From Micropterix aruncella (taxonomy: Eukaryota; Arthropoda; Insecta; Lepidoptera; Micropterigidae), in contig OX155964.1 in assembly GCA_944548615.1 (NCBI GenBank), positions 17,526,653-17,590,652 on the forward strand: a DNA stretch of 64,000 bases, written 5' to 3'. A program made the position numbers and the translations under genes. How positions within the stretch are numbered: the first letter of the stretch is position 1; each line of letters opens with the position of its first letter. Positions 22,430-34,505 of the stretch are shown piece after piece. The notes beneath the pieces were generated by a model that did no database searches, had not been told where the DNA came from, and saw nothing but the letters and a program-made list of their open reading frames with translations.

Positions 22430-23724
22430 CGCTCACATGTGGCAAGACAGCTGTCCTAAACCTACCACAGCCGGTTCGTAAGTCCGGAATCCACTGCTCA
22501 CCCCAGAAGTGTAAAAATAAAATAGTATTATGATGGGCCCGACTCCGGTCGGTGAATTCCATGGCAGCTCCGTTTGTATTTTATTTATGGTATTGTTTTG
22601 TACTCGTAAAAAAATACCTCAATAAAGTCAACTAAATTTATAAACTTTTTTCTATTTTATGATTTTTAATTATTTATGGCAATTTTCAGGTTTTCAATAA
22701 CGTATTGTTAGTTGTTATTTAGTAGAAATATAATCCTTATTTACTCGAAATTTATTAAGGTACCATTTGTATGGCGTTCGACGTGTATACACGTCATCGC
22801 TTCATGCGATGACGTGTATACACACGTGACAATTAAAGACGTTCATTTTAATTACGCACCCCTTGACGGATTTTTAATAATAAATTCCGAAATTAACAGG
22901 TTAAAGAGCTTCTCTAATTCAGGTAATATTTCTTGTAACTTCGCGTAGTAAGTTTCGATAATACATAATATTCGGGGAGTTAGTGAATATTTTTAGGACT
23001 TACTTTTCCATTTTGTAAAAGTAATTAAATCTGGATATTATACTATGGGTAGGCGGGCGTTAAGCGTATTCGAACTGTACTTATTTTCCTAGTTATAAAT
23101 CTTTTCCAATTAAAAGATTGATTTGCGGATAACTCGCTCTTATTTTCACAGGGTTATAACATATAATACAATTTGATATTCTTACAGATTACCGTTTGAA
23201 AAAAGTCTGGTTACTTTAAAAAGTCGCGGAATGCTTTTGGCGGGTTGTATACATTACAATGAAAGTCTTGAATTTGTTGTACCTACAGGATAATTGATCC
23301 TATAATTCCACAAAAAAATATATCTGGCTAATGTTCATAATAACTAAGCCTCGCCAGAATCCACTGATATTTGTGACAGTGCGCAGCGTTTTAAGCGTGT
23401 AATTCGTTTGATGCGTGTCAGCGTCGTTTAATGCGTGTCACTCTGACGAGAATGAAACAAGTTTGGCAAGGGTTTGGCGATCAAATATCACAGCTAGATT
23501 TTATCCAAAGCTAACGCTATAATGGTAAGTATAATCTGACCAATTTTCAAGTCTGAAAGCGTCACCATTTTGTTAGCTTTTTAGGTGCCAGACACCTTTG
23601 CTATGCCTAGAGATCAGCCAGATTGCTTTTTTTTATAATTGAGGAAATTTTAGTGATTTTGAGTTTAATTCAAAAATCCATATAAAATAAATTAATAGTT
23701 AAAAAAAACACTAAAAACACGCTT
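22430..23724. other. Mostly featureless; contains a hairpin
   Basis: Besides the hairpin at 22783-22823, a short pair of CGTTTAATGCGTGTCA-like units lies at about 23405-23445. No coding sequence is recognised. Confidence 0.4.
22783..22823. repeat. Perfect hairpin, 18-bp arms, 5-nt loop
   Basis: GTGTATACACGTCATCGC pairs with its exact complement around TTCAT. The left arm itself contains the palindrome GTGTATACAC. Confidence 0.85.
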
Positions 23725-24060
23725 TTGGGCTATGATACGATATTCACATACACACTGCTATGATACGATATTCCATCATGGAATGCCAGTGCCTATCTTC
23801 CGGCTTCATCATCAGATATTGAAACCTAATCGTGGTCAAAGTTCATTCCAAGACTTTTCTAACAAGTCCAAAAACAGCTATGATACGATGTTCCATCATG
23901 AAGTTCCAGTTCATATCTTACGACTCCATTATCAGATCAGTTCGACAGTACCATATTATTGACGCTACGATCCTTGAAAGATGGTTAAATTAGTTACCTT
24001 AGATTCCATTACATAGTTACATACAGGTCGACCTAATAAAAGCGTGTTAAAAACCATTAT
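23725..24060 (-). repeat. Dispersed repeat Y, copy 2
   Basis: Inverted copy of 11755-12175. It includes the CTATGATACGAT-TTCCATCATG unit twice and ends in GGTCGACCTAATAAAAGCGT. Confidence 0.72.
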
Positions 24061-24912
24061 TTACAATTCCAGAGTCGCCCGAAAATGATATCTTCAATAA
24101 ATCATCAAAATAAAACTATGTCCCATACCACTTTTTTGCTATGTTTACTAAATAATTCCCTTTAACCTTTTAGGCCCATATCCACAAAAATTGTTTTTTT
24201 ACATTTGGGCCACTCTCGTTTGGTGGTCTCAATTAATGTTTCATTGGACTTGACAGTAAAACGATTTTCATTAGTGCAAAAAAGTGCTATATGTATTCAA
24301 AAGCAATTTACGGCTCAATCCACCAAAAACACTCCTCAAAATACATATCAGCTACTTAGAATTAGTGACTGAATACTGCTATCGATGTTTGGTGACTGGG
24401 AAAATCAGTACTGAAGTAATCACTAGCTCCCCAACAATCATAAGAACAATGTAATATCAAGATAACTTAATTGTGTTAAATTTTCGGTTTTTAAATACTG
24501 TTACAATTTGTCTCGAATTATTCACCTCATAACCATCCAAAATGCGTATGAAAGTGACCCATTGTTGGTGCCTTTATTACTTTTCACTTATCAGCCTATA
24601 AACTGCCACTGCCAGCCTTGTATTTATTCCGATATTTAAAAAATATATATACTAACATTTTACATGTGGTTGAAGAGCGTATTGTAGTAGTAGAGTTTGT
24701 AAATAGGCGATCTATCAGTGGCCAGCCGGTCGTCCGTCGTTTGTCGTAGCACTAGGATCCATCGGCAACCTTTTAGAGCGAAAGAGTCGAAAAGTAAAGA
24801 TAGATTTTTAAAAAGAAGAGGAATGGGACGGGCGAAAATCGCACTAGAGAACCTATCTGGATATTTTTAGGTTGACCACCTTCACCATTATTGTTATAAA
24901 TGTATTTACGTA
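24061..24912. other. No gene recognised
   Basis: AT-rich sequence; no repeat or coding motif that I can name. Confidence 0.35.
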
Positions 24913-24915
24913 CAC

Positions 24916-25410
24916 TGGACCCGATTGCGTTTCTTTGTAAACTAAAACTGAAATTAGTTAAAGCGAACGAGATAAAGCAATACATTAGAGAGGAATATGA
25001 AACGAACGATTAGCGATAAAAATTACCTGTCGAACTTACACTAGTCCGAATACATTTGAACACATTTCATGCGGTGCTAGATTTAGATGCTTTATCTGTG
25101 GTGGGTAGTTTTAATTCGAAAAAGTTACAACCGTTTATTTCACATTCCGCTCTAGCGTATTGCCCTGTCTCGCTCACGCAAACTAATTTTCGTTACGCTA
25201 TGCTAGAGCCGAATGTGAAATGAGCGGTTGTCACCTTTTCGCATTAAATCTATCCACCAAAGCTAAAGCATCTGCATCTAACACCGCACGAAATAGCTTT
25301 TATCGACGTTAGTTCGTTTCATATTCCACTATAACGTTCTATCAACGCTCTATCAACGTTCGCTTGAACTAATTTCAGTTTTAGTTCACAAAGAAACGCA
25401 ATCGGGTCCA
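24916..25410. mobile_element. 495-bp long-inverted-repeat element (foldback/MITE)
   Basis: The ends TGGACCCGATTGCGTTTCTT and its complement start arms that continue inward as TAAACTAAAACTGAAATTAG and ATATGAAACGAACG. A second nested inverted pair (CACATTCCGCTCTAGCGTA against TACGCTATGCTAGAGC) occupies the middle, so almost the whole element can fold. A related single end lies at 61355-61402. I see no clear target duplication and no coding sequence. Confidence 0.7.
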
Positions 25411-26154
25411 TAATCTACAGTGAAATATAGAGCGCGCTGCCAATGTGCATGACAGACCCTTTCAATTTTGTGGAAATTTTGTTTATTATATTGCATATAT
25501 CGAAGAATGTTATAAAAAATATTAGAAAAGTATCTCAATCCCTTACCTAGGTATCTTCAAATGTATATTTTGGCATATAGACGAGTGAGAAAAATAAATA
25601 AAATTTGATATACAAAAGAAACAATGAAGTGACTTTGTGATTCTATTCTTTATACATTTTTTAAAGCCATTTTTTCTCTGCAAGAGCGAAACCTCGGAAA
25701 TATAGTGTACTACATTAATCTTTAGAGGTAGATATATCCGTGAAAAATATCGGGTTAAAGTTTTATCCACTGACTTCATACGCTGAACCCATAAGAAGAG
25801 TATTATATTGTGGCAAAAGAACCTTAAAGCTGTTTGCCAATTGCAGCGAGGGTTGCCGATCCCTCCATTAGCCACCAGCTATGCGAGGCTTGGTACACGT
25901 TGAGCCACTCGCGCGCTCGACGCTCAAATTATGCGCTCCTGTGTAAATTATGCTGAATGGTATCAAAAAAAGAGGCAATTTTCCGTCTCAGTAAATAATT
26001 ACTAATGATCATAGATCTATTGCTTTAGTGAAAGAGCTTTACAGTGACGTGCCATTACACGAAATTACAGGTCATAGAGGCACTAATTTTATTGTCTTTT
26101 TGAAGCTATTTTAGTGTCAAATTTGGCACGTTTCCTTGTACACTAGATCTATTG
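25411..26154. other. No gene recognised
   Basis: A 110-codon minus-strand frame at 25543-25875 shows no family motif. The remainder is AT-rich. Confidence 0.35.
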
Positions 26155-26760
26155 ATTCTAAACATATTTACTTAGTCACTTGCTTACTTATCAGCCCTTT
26201 TATCTCCACTATTGTATATTGGCCTCTCTCAAGGTTTGCCACGCTGATCGGTTTTTCATCTTCCTCATCCAGTTGCTTTCCGCTATATTTCTAAAGTCGT
26301 CAGTCCACCGGGCTGGAGGACATCTTATACAGCGTTTCTCGATGCACAGTTTCATTTTGACCTTTCGTTTTTAACTGTTGTCTGTTCTTCGGCATAAGTG
26401 ACCTGCCCACCGCCCTTTCAGGTTGCTCATCTTCTGATCTATGCCTACCTCTTTGGTTCTTCGGTGGATTTCTACGTTCCGGGTTATATTCCATAGAGAT
26501 TCCAATCATAGATATTTCTACAGCTCGCTGAGCCGCTTCAAATTTGTGGACGTGCCCAAATTCAAGTCACATTCATCGCTTCGTCAAGTCACAGGTATAA
26601 ACTCAGATGTACTGATTGTATACCTTGGTCTTCAGGCGTTGCTGTATTGTATAGTTTAAGATGTGGTGGAATTTTCCAAATCCTGCCTATCCAAGTTCTT
26701 CTGTCGGCACCTTTCTCGAAGTTTGGTCTGCCGAACTGGATGTTCTACCCTAAATATATG
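26155..26760 (-). pseudogene. RTE-clade LINE, 3' end of the endonuclease-reverse transcriptase ORF
   Basis: Reading leftward on the minus strand: LKTKVYNQ near 26620, AAQRAVEISMIGISM near 26520, EIHRRTKEVGIDQKMSNLKG followed directly by RWAGHL near 26400-26470, then ARWTDDFRNIAESNWMRKMK and RSAWQTLREA to about 26215. This order (AQRAMER..M..I..RRTK...RWAGHI...RPPTRWTDD...W...LxEAY) is diagnostic of the RTE C-terminus. Frame changes and stops show decay. The enzyme would have nicked DNA and copied its own RNA. The endonuclease and catalytic core are absent. Confidence 0.85.
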
Positions 26761-27369
26761 TATTACTCCACAACTTTAAGGGTCGCACTTTAAGGGTCAG
26801 GTTAATATGAGTATTTAACATAACTTTTGTTCATCCGGAGAACTATTCATCGTTTAGCACTTTCTAAACTTCGTTCAGCATCATAAACATATTTATATAC
26901 TTAAATTACCTGATTCGATTTATAAAGCCCAAAACTTTTTCTGACCTTTTTGCAAAAAAAAATCATGATTTTTCTGAAAGTATAAAGTCTGTAGAGTAAT
27001 TGTAGCTGGAAATGTATCGGGATAATTCTCTTCTTCGTTAATTCAGTTATTAACACTGACAAATTTACGATGTTGTTGTGCGTTGATTTTTAATTAAAAT
27101 CCTTTCAAATGTTGGTACTTTTCTATTGATTTTTCACTTGGAAACTTTTTGTCTCTTACAATTGGCAAAGCTTCGTGGTTTTGCACTCCCAGTTTCTTAT
27201 TAACCTTACTCATTTGACCAAAAGACTTTTCAATTAAACGGGTCCATCTCAAGTTTCTAAGTGAATCAACCGATAAGAAACCAATTTAAATTTTGGACTC
27301 AAAATAGTTGCTCATAGCCTTGGAAGGCTTCAAACTGACTTCGAAAACTTTCAGGCGCGATAACTCCTA
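26761..27369. other. No gene recognised
   Basis: AT-rich, no structure noted. Confidence 0.35.
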
Positions 27370-27560
27370 CAATGTAAGTGTTTAGTGTGTTTTATTATAA
27401 TTTCATTATATTGACTTGTTAATTCTCTAGGGCAGCACTTAGCCAAATTTTTTATTTATGCCCTTAATTAATTACAATTAATTAAAACGTGAGAGCGCTC
27501 TGAGAGTTACGCTAAATATGCTTTGTCTTTAACACCCTTATATCCCCACTGCGCAAAGAT
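27370..27560 (-). repeat. Dispersed repeat X, copy 2
   Basis: Inverted copy of 8320-8510, sharing GCTCTGAGAGTTACGCTAAA, AACACCCTTAT and TTAATTCTCTAGGGCAGC. Confidence 0.7.
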
Positions 27561-27614
27561 ATTTATTCTGTGATTCGATCTGCGATTCAAGGGTTGAAGA
27601 CATCGGGCCGACAA

Positions 27615-27700
27615 ATACCCTCCGCTATCATAAAAAAAAACATACGTGTCCAGACTCCTCTGGTTATTCGCCAGCTGGCCATTCAATACCTAGCGAACCG
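27615..27700 (-). repeat. 704-bp repeat family, locus G (short, decayed)
   Basis: A short piece (CCGCTATCATA, ACATACGTGTCCAGACTCCT, TGGTTATTCG) aligns with the segment at 42735-42790 read on the opposite strand, where the blocks are CCGGTGGAGTCTGGGAACAG and TTTCCTATAGAGCGG. Confidence 0.45.
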
Positions 27701-28089
27701 AATGGCGCATCAACTGCCCAGTTCTGCCCTAGGTATTTCCCTGAATTCGCCGTTTTTTGATTTCAACCGCCTCTGGCTGCAGGATTACAGCCGTGGCGGA
27801 AGCTCAAAGCGGCCCTGACAGGGTAAGCCCCTCTTCGAGGTGGCTACCATTTAGAAGTTGAACAGTGAGTTGGGCGGGCCAGATGACATAATTTTTGGGC
27901 GACACCACCCAAGCTGCACGGAATCATTAGGAACCAAGGAACATTCGAGGAGGCTACTAAACGGGGATTGAAGCCGACCAGAGATTTTGAGCAGGTTATG
28001 GCCTAACTGCGCAGAAACCGTTAGCTGCCGCTAGAAACTTACAGAATTATGCCATTCGCTCGAGCTTTCGGCTGTTTTTTTTTGCATAC
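27701..28089. other. Unassigned, moderately GC-rich
   Basis: No reading frame with a family resemblance. Confidence 0.3.
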
Positions 28090-28401
28090 CGCGACCATTT
28101 GATCGTGCGGCGCGCGACGGCCGCTTCGGTCGCAATAGTTCGTTGGGAGGGAGCGAAGAGCGAGAGGCGGCGATCGCGGCGGAGTGAGACGTAATCGATT
28201 TATAGCATAGCTTCGATTAACGTACCAACCCATCATTGCGGATCGGCCAACCCGGCCGCTGCGGGTCGCGGCGGGGATCACCGCGGTACCGCGGCAGCGT
28301 CATCGCATCGCGCGCGGTTAGACCGCGCGCGCCGCCTAGCGCGCCTCTACCGGATGGCCCGCGCAATACGACACATGCGACATCATCGTCAAGTCTACAT
28401 G
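28090..28401 (+). other. CpG-rich segment ending in a splice-donor sequence; possible first exon
   Basis: The stretch is strongly CpG-rich (GTGCGGCGCGCGACGGCCGC, GGCGGCGATCGCGGCGGAG, CCGCGCGCGCCGCCTAGCGC) in AT-rich surroundings and ends at CTACATG|GTGAGT, a good 5' splice site directly after an ATG. A promoter with a noncoding or ATG-ending first exon is possible. Open frames through it on both strands are typical of GC-rich DNA and are not evidence of protein. A decayed mobile element cannot be excluded. Confidence 0.3.
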
Positions 28402-28547
28402 GTGAGTTTCCATTAACTGGCACCCTTAACGTGGGTAAATCAATACGAGCAAATATACAACTTTTAATAAAAAAATCCTAAAATTTTCTTTAAAAAAAAA
28501 TCATACGAAAATGTCAATTATTTGAAAAGACATAAAATCGTTGATCA

Positions 28548-28632
28548 CGCTGCGCCATCTAGAGTTAGGTAAAGTATCGCGAATATTGTTTATTCTCAAT
28601 ATCCTACCTACCGCTAGACGGAGCAGCGCGCT
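28548..28632. repeat. Imperfect inverted repeat around 28595
   Basis: CACGCTGCGCCATCTAGAGT pairs imperfectly with the complement of CCGCTAGACGGAGCAGCGCG. The arms are about 28 nt with a central AT-rich loop. Confidence 0.5.
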
Positions 28633-29044
28633 GAACGCTTCTCAAACTTTTTTCAATACAAATTTTTCAAATTTCAAAAAAAAAAAAAATCCATTTTTTT
28701 TGCTTTTACTAATTTACCTATTTAAAAGATGCTAGCTAATTTAATCTCATTCTGTATAGAAGATGCATTATTTCATTTTGTACTATATCGTGTATCGTGT
28801 ATTACATACATTCTTAAACGATGAAATGGTTCCGGTATACCCGTATATCTGAAATTAGGACAATTTATTAAAACATTTAAAAAATACTAATGCTAGATAC
28901 CTAGTTATTCTAGGATATAATTACGCTATGTTCTACAAGGAGCTTATTCTCCAAATAGTCTCTTTATTGAGCAATTATCTGAAATAATAGCATCTTGTTA
29001 TATAAAGGCAATCTCTTACAGCCTACCATGGGTGCAATGTGCTC
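28633..29044. other. No recognisable feature
   Basis: Poly-A run at 28677-28689; otherwise featureless. Confidence 0.4.
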
Positions 29045-29049
29045 ATGCC

Positions 29050-29920
29050 CAGGCGCGGATCTATTGGGGGGGGGGGGGGGGAGGGGGGGGGGGAGGGGGC
29101 GACCGCCCTCCCCAACGAGGATTGAAATAATATCCCGCTACTGGACAATGTCATAAACGACCTCAAAAATCGATTGCCACCCGAAACCTTAAAGGTTTTT
29201 AATTTAAACATTATAATGCCATTGGTAATAATAAAAGACGATAGTGATCACTCAAATGTAGTAGCAGATCTTGTTGGAGAGCATAACAGTCTCCTAGGAG
29301 TTCATGCGGCAGGAGTTCTGGGAGAATACAAGATCTGGAAAGAAAGTTTTAGAAGGGAAAAGAGAAATAAACCCGCTTATTCGGAACCAAAAAATATTCT
29401 AGATGTTCTAGATCTGGCTAACGAATTCATCTACCCTGGCATACATCGCCTCATCCTTATCATGGCCTCCTTGCCCGGAAGTGTGACGTTTGCCGAAAGA
29501 AGTTTTTCATCTCTGAGGCGACTAAAAACCTGGCTACGATCCACGATGGTAGAGGATAGGTTAACAGGGTTGGCACACCTGCATATTCATTTTGATATTC
29601 CAGTAGACAAAGAGAAGATAATTGAAAGATTTGCAAAGAAAAAACACCGGAAACTGCAATTTGTAATTTAATTCTGTGTTATGCACTATTATGTATCATT
29701 TGTTCATTATTCATTTAGAAGTAAAATAAAAACGTACGAGTGTATTAATTATTTCTTTTCCCTTTTTATAATCCTTAGTTACTTAACTACCTATCTCTAT
29801 TCAGCATCTTGGATGCCCTAAATTCACACTATAATTTATTTTAACTATCTATAGACAGAAACCCAAACCCACTGTCCGCACCCCCCCCCCCCCTAAAAAC
29901 AAGACGTAGATCCGCGCCTG
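29050..29920 (+). mobile_element. 871-bp hAT-family derivative with 14-bp inverted ends
   Basis: CAGGCGCGGATCTA at 29050-29063 is repeated inverted at 29907-29920. Directly inside lie homopolymer-like G runs (29066-29099) at the left and a C run (29880-29893) at the right, so the G/C runs are also inverted. ATGCC flanks both ends (29045-29049 and 29921-29925). This is 5 bp, whereas hAT elements normally make 8 bp. The remnant of a hAT transposase inside supports the family. Confidence 0.78.
29126..29671 (+). pseudogene. hAT transposase, C-terminal dimerisation domain
   Basis: The frame is open from about 29126 (NNIPLLDNVINDLKNRLPPE) to a TAA at 29671 and lacks a credible Met start, because the N-terminal zinc finger and most of the RNase H-like catalytic core are missing. 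The C-terminal part has the hAT dimerisation signature: SLPGSVTFAERSFSSLRRLK, TWLRSTM and DRLTGLAHLHIH. This matches the ERxFSxLxxIKxxLRxxMxxxRLxxLxxL pattern, as in ZMYM/THAP-linked hAT proteins. The frame is undamaged over 180 codons, suggesting recent spread or some constraint. It cannot be an active transposase alone. Confidence 0.85.
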
Positions 29921-29925
29921 ATGCC

Positions 29926-30769
29926 CAAGTGAAACTGATATTTTTCAATATTTTGTGATTTATCGAATGCGCTTGATTGCGTTAAACATGACATTCGGTT
30001 AACTAACTGGAATATTATGGGATTAGAAGATTAACATATATGTTTTATGAACATACCTTCCAATATAACGCAAATCTGTTTTTATAGTAATTTTTGGCAC
30101 AGTTTTGGCTTTAAATTAATGTCCTATTAAACGATTATTATTATTTTTAGTATTTTTTAATCACCATGTACACAGAATATTTTTTTGTTTATTTTAGCAC
30201 CTTAGCCGTTTTAAGACAATATTGTTTTGCCGAAGTTAAGTGCAATGCGTCATGTGCATTTTGGGGTCTAACCAGTATTCAGATGCATTAATTTGATGCA
30301 TTTTCTATCGTTAGATACTTTTTATTAATTGTAATAATAAGTGTGAATATACATATATTTTAATTAATAAAATTACTGAATTTCCTATTGCCAATTATTT
30401 TTCTTTGAAATGGTCCATCGCGTAATTCCAGGACAAAAATTTATTGGTAATTTTAGCAAAAGATATTAATACTGTATACAATAAAATAAATACTGGAAAG
30501 CATAAAAGGTATAAGGGTTTAAAAGATCCCCAATATTGAAAAACGCAAATCAGAGATGAAATGCGACTTCAGTTTCATTATGTATACGGCAAAACACTCT
30601 ATACGGTAGGTACCAATATCAGTATCTTGGAATGGTGCCCTTTGCTTTTTCACATTGCAATGGTTAAGTCAACGGATGATATGCTTTGAGCCTGTGTAAC
30701 TTTTAATAAGCAGGGAATATCGAAAACTTTTGAATACGAAATGCTTTTGTTATTCCACTCAGTACTCTA
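29926..30769. other. AT-rich, no gene recognised
   Basis: Nothing beyond low-complexity AT stretches. Confidence 0.4.
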
Positions 30770-30961
30770 CTACCGGGCCGGTAGACTCGTAATTTTTTAA
30801 TATGACGAGTTAAGATGACAGTGCAGTCGCGTGTGAGTGTGTAAATAGCGGGCGTGCGTCCGCACGCACGACACACATACACACGCACGTTCGCACACAC
30901 GATCGCCTGAAACAGATCCCCGCTGAACCAGTATCACGAACGGCGCACAGAGGATCTCCAG
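30770..30961 (+). other. CpG/CA-rich segment ending in a consensus splice donor; possible first exon
   Basis: A hairpin-like CTACCGGGCCGGTAG at about 30769-30783 and a CpG-rich CA repeat stretch lead to GATCTCCAG|GTAAGTAC, a perfect 5' splice-site consensus. No coding frame is credible. It is one of three such plus-strand segments within 6 kb (others end at 28401 and 33713). Confidence 0.3.
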
Positions 30962-31677
<716 letters not shown>

Positions 31678-31709
31678 TGATAGTTTTGTGTATATATTCT
31701 TTTTAGAAT

Positions 31710-31847
31710 TGATCAATAAGATGATTATAAAGTAAATAATTATAAAAGCCACTTACATCGTGACGAAGGATTCCCTTGATGAAGTGGGAATCCTTCGTCA
31801 CGATGTAAGTGGCTTTTATAATTATTTACTTTATAATCATCTTATTG

Positions 31848-31851
<4 letters not shown>
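31710..31851. repeat. Perfect inverted repeat, 66-bp arms, 10-nt loop
   Basis: Arms 31710-31775 and 31786-31851 are exact reverse complements. The left arm starts TGATCAATAAGATGATTATA and ends GACGAAGGATTCCC. The loop is TTGATGAAGT. (AT)n tracts lie on both sides. The internal AAAAGCCACTTACAT also occurs at 50532-50546, again near an (AT)n tract. Confidence 0.97.
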
Positions 31852-31915
<64 letters not shown>

Positions 31916-31918
31916 TAT
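31852..31918. repeat. (AT)n microsatellite
   Basis: AT dinucleotides with one interruption near 31910, directly abutting the right arm of the hairpin. Confidence 0.95.
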
Positions 31919-32700
31919 CCTAAGTTTGGTGTAACCGCTTTAGTAGAACGTATTTACAAAAGGGGGTAGAGAACATCCAAACAAAGACCGATGTTTGTGA
32001 TAAATTGTTAGTGATATAATATACCTGAGTGACAAAAAAGAAAACATAGCGGCTTTAGCACAGCGGGCAATGTTGTCATTAGGCAATTATGATAACATAT
32101 TTTTAGCCTTAGTATTGTTATACATTGCAAAATGGCGATCGTTTAAATCTTTTCTCAGAATCATTAATATTGGAAAATCAGAAGCCACTTTAAGTTGACA
32201 TTGACGTATTTAAAAAATATGATATATCATTTAGAACAACAGATTAAGAATGGATGTTTAATAAAGAACCAGTTTGAAATTGTCAAAAGTATGTATTCTA
32301 AATTAATAATTAGCTGAAATATATTTCTAAAATTATAATACAAAGTTTTAATAAACATATTAAAATAAAGTCAAAATGTAAAATAAAATCATTAATAATC
32401 AAAAAATAGAAATTGTATTTAATTATATTTGATGATTTAACTTTTAATGCAAAACCTGAGTTTTAGATAAAAATAATTAATATACAGACAGACACTAATG
32501 GTACCCAGATGAAATAGAAGGAGTTCTACAGGCAGTCCTTATCTCTTATAACCTTGCTCCTTAATTCAACCAGCTATGTAGCCAAAGACTTTTTTAATCT
32601 CTGGACTATCCTGGGTATAATATAATATTGCTGATATCTCATATTCAATTTCCCAGAGAAAAGACTGTAGTTTGCGATTGGTTCGCATATATACTAGTAT
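31919..32700. other. AT-rich, no gene recognised
   Basis: No motif noted on either strand. Confidence 0.4.
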
Positions 32701-33000
32701 TTTCAATTTCAATTTCAATTTCAATTTATTTTTAAAAAAAAATCTTAACAGATTGTAGAAACTTAATATCTAGGTACATTTAAATAACAGTCTATTAGTC
32801 CGTTTTGACAATATTTAAATTTATCACCACGTACATACAGTTATTTCATTATTGCTTTTAGGACATCAAAATCCTATGACAAGCTTAACAATTTCCCCAG
32901 ATTGTAATGGCATAACTTAGGATAGCTTCAATATAGCTGAAATAAACATTTCTTGTTTGCAATTCATGCAACGACCTTCTTACAATACTTAAAGGTAGAA
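32701..33000 (-). mobile_element. LINE family L-alpha, internally deleted copy
   Basis: From the right: 32880-33000 matches 14560-14680 (reverse-transcriptase block encoding YFSYIEAILSYAITIWGN). It joins at about 32876 directly to the 3' UTR that matches 18361-18520, ending in (ATTGAA)n at 32701-32730. The intervening end of the ORF is missing, so this is a deletion derivative. Confidence 0.8.
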
Positions 33001-33289
33001 AGTAGATGAACCACCGCGGTTGAATGAGACTGCCGCAGTGCTGTCAAATGACATATTTGTACCCATAATGCTGTTGGAAACCGAAAAAAACTACTTCTCC
33101 AAAAACGAATAATTTGTAATGCTGCAGTAATGGTTACCTCATGTTTTACTTTAAATAAATAAAATAAATCAATAACAGCAAGAAAATATTATCCTTTTTT
33201 TTCTGCGATTTAGGGCTATGGATTTAATTTCAGTTTCACATTTATTGCTTAAGAACTGCTAAAAAAATACATTGCATTTCTAGCATGAT
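33001..33289. other. No recognisable feature
   Basis: Short unassigned stretch. Confidence 0.3.
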
Positions 33290-33713
33290 ACACTGTGCGG
33301 CGTGTGTTGGTATGCGTGCGCGGCTGTGGCTATAGTGGCGGGATAAATCCGTGTTCGCTACAGAAATCGGTGAGACAGTTCTTCTTTCTGTTTCTCACTC
33401 GTGTGTTAGCCGCACGGCCTGCCGGTCGGGTCTTCTCGTGTGCCTTCGGTTCGCTTCGCGCGCCTAGACTGCGCGGGCGCCGACATCGGAACATTTCGCG
33501 ACATGAATGAATAATCATTTTCAAAAATAAACCCTGGCAATTGCTATAATTCCATTTAGTGATTATTAAAATTAATTTAAAATATCATAATTAAAATATA
33601 TATTTTTTAAATTATAGTGAAGTGAACATTGGTTACAATTTTAATAGTGAGTGCCTCGATGAGACACTTTAAAAAGCATAATACTTCGACACATCGCATT
33701 AAAATTTGTGGAG
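33290..33713 (+). other. CpG-rich segment then AT-rich leader ending in a splice donor; possible first exon
   Basis: 33295-33510 is rich in CpG (GTGCGCGGCTGTGG, CCGCACGGCCTGCCGGTCGG, CTGCGCGGGCGCCGACATCG). About 200 nt later the sequence TTTGTGGAG|GTAAGTG gives a strong donor. A second donor-like site (ATCG|GTGAGA) lies near 33369. The arrangement resembles a promoter with a noncoding first exon, but no transcript evidence is available. Confidence 0.3.
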
Positions 33714-34501
33714 GTAAGTGACTTTGATTTGTATCAATAGCCACTTAATCTCTTCGAAAAAACTAAAAAACCAAATTTTCAAAACCTTCCGAACCAAATA
33801 GGATCTGTCAAGTGTATCTGTTTTTGCAGTCAATACTAATAGCATCGTCATAGAAATCATTGATTCTTAAGTAATTTGTACAATATATGTAATTTTAGAA
33901 ACCTTTAAATTGTTCGTAATTATTGCGATTTAAAACGTTTTCTGAACATTATAATACTGACATCTCCCGGTTATTGCGGACATAGATGTCCTGCTGCAAT
34001 AACCTGGATGTATTAAACGATGTACAGTTTCAAATCCACTCGGCAAAACAAAAATGCACGACTGACTTTGCGTGTGACTACGCGTTGATAGCTCTTAATT
34101 AAAAATATAACTACTTGATTTATTATACTACTTCTACCGGGCAAATATACATATTATCATATTAAAATTAACTGACTTATTTCAGACATTTCGTTAAATA
34201 TGTGTTGTAACAGACCACTGCAATGAATTATAATGATGGTCGTTAATTAAAATTTATTCAAAGTAATAAAATAAAAAAATATTTCATTACAAAATAACCG
34301 GTAAAGTGTGAGTTTGACTTCCGAGGGTTCCTACCTTTTGGTAGTGGTTCTTAATAGAAACATTTTAAAACAAACTGACTAAAATAGGACTTTATTGATA
34401 AAATAGAAGTAAATTATAAATGAGTTTTTTTAACATAGCTATAAGTTGGAGAAAAAAATCAATTCAAAAAACTGTCGTTGAATATGTTCAAAATTATACA
34501 T
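33714..34501. other. AT-rich, no gene recognised
   Basis: Would be intronic if the preceding donor is used. Nothing else is visible. Confidence 0.35.
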
Positions 34502-34505
34502 TTAA

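Noticed and set aside
28039..28481. Several GC-rich open frames on both strands
   Set aside because: Arg/Pro/Gly-rich frames in a CpG-rich stretch are expected by chance; none has a motif.
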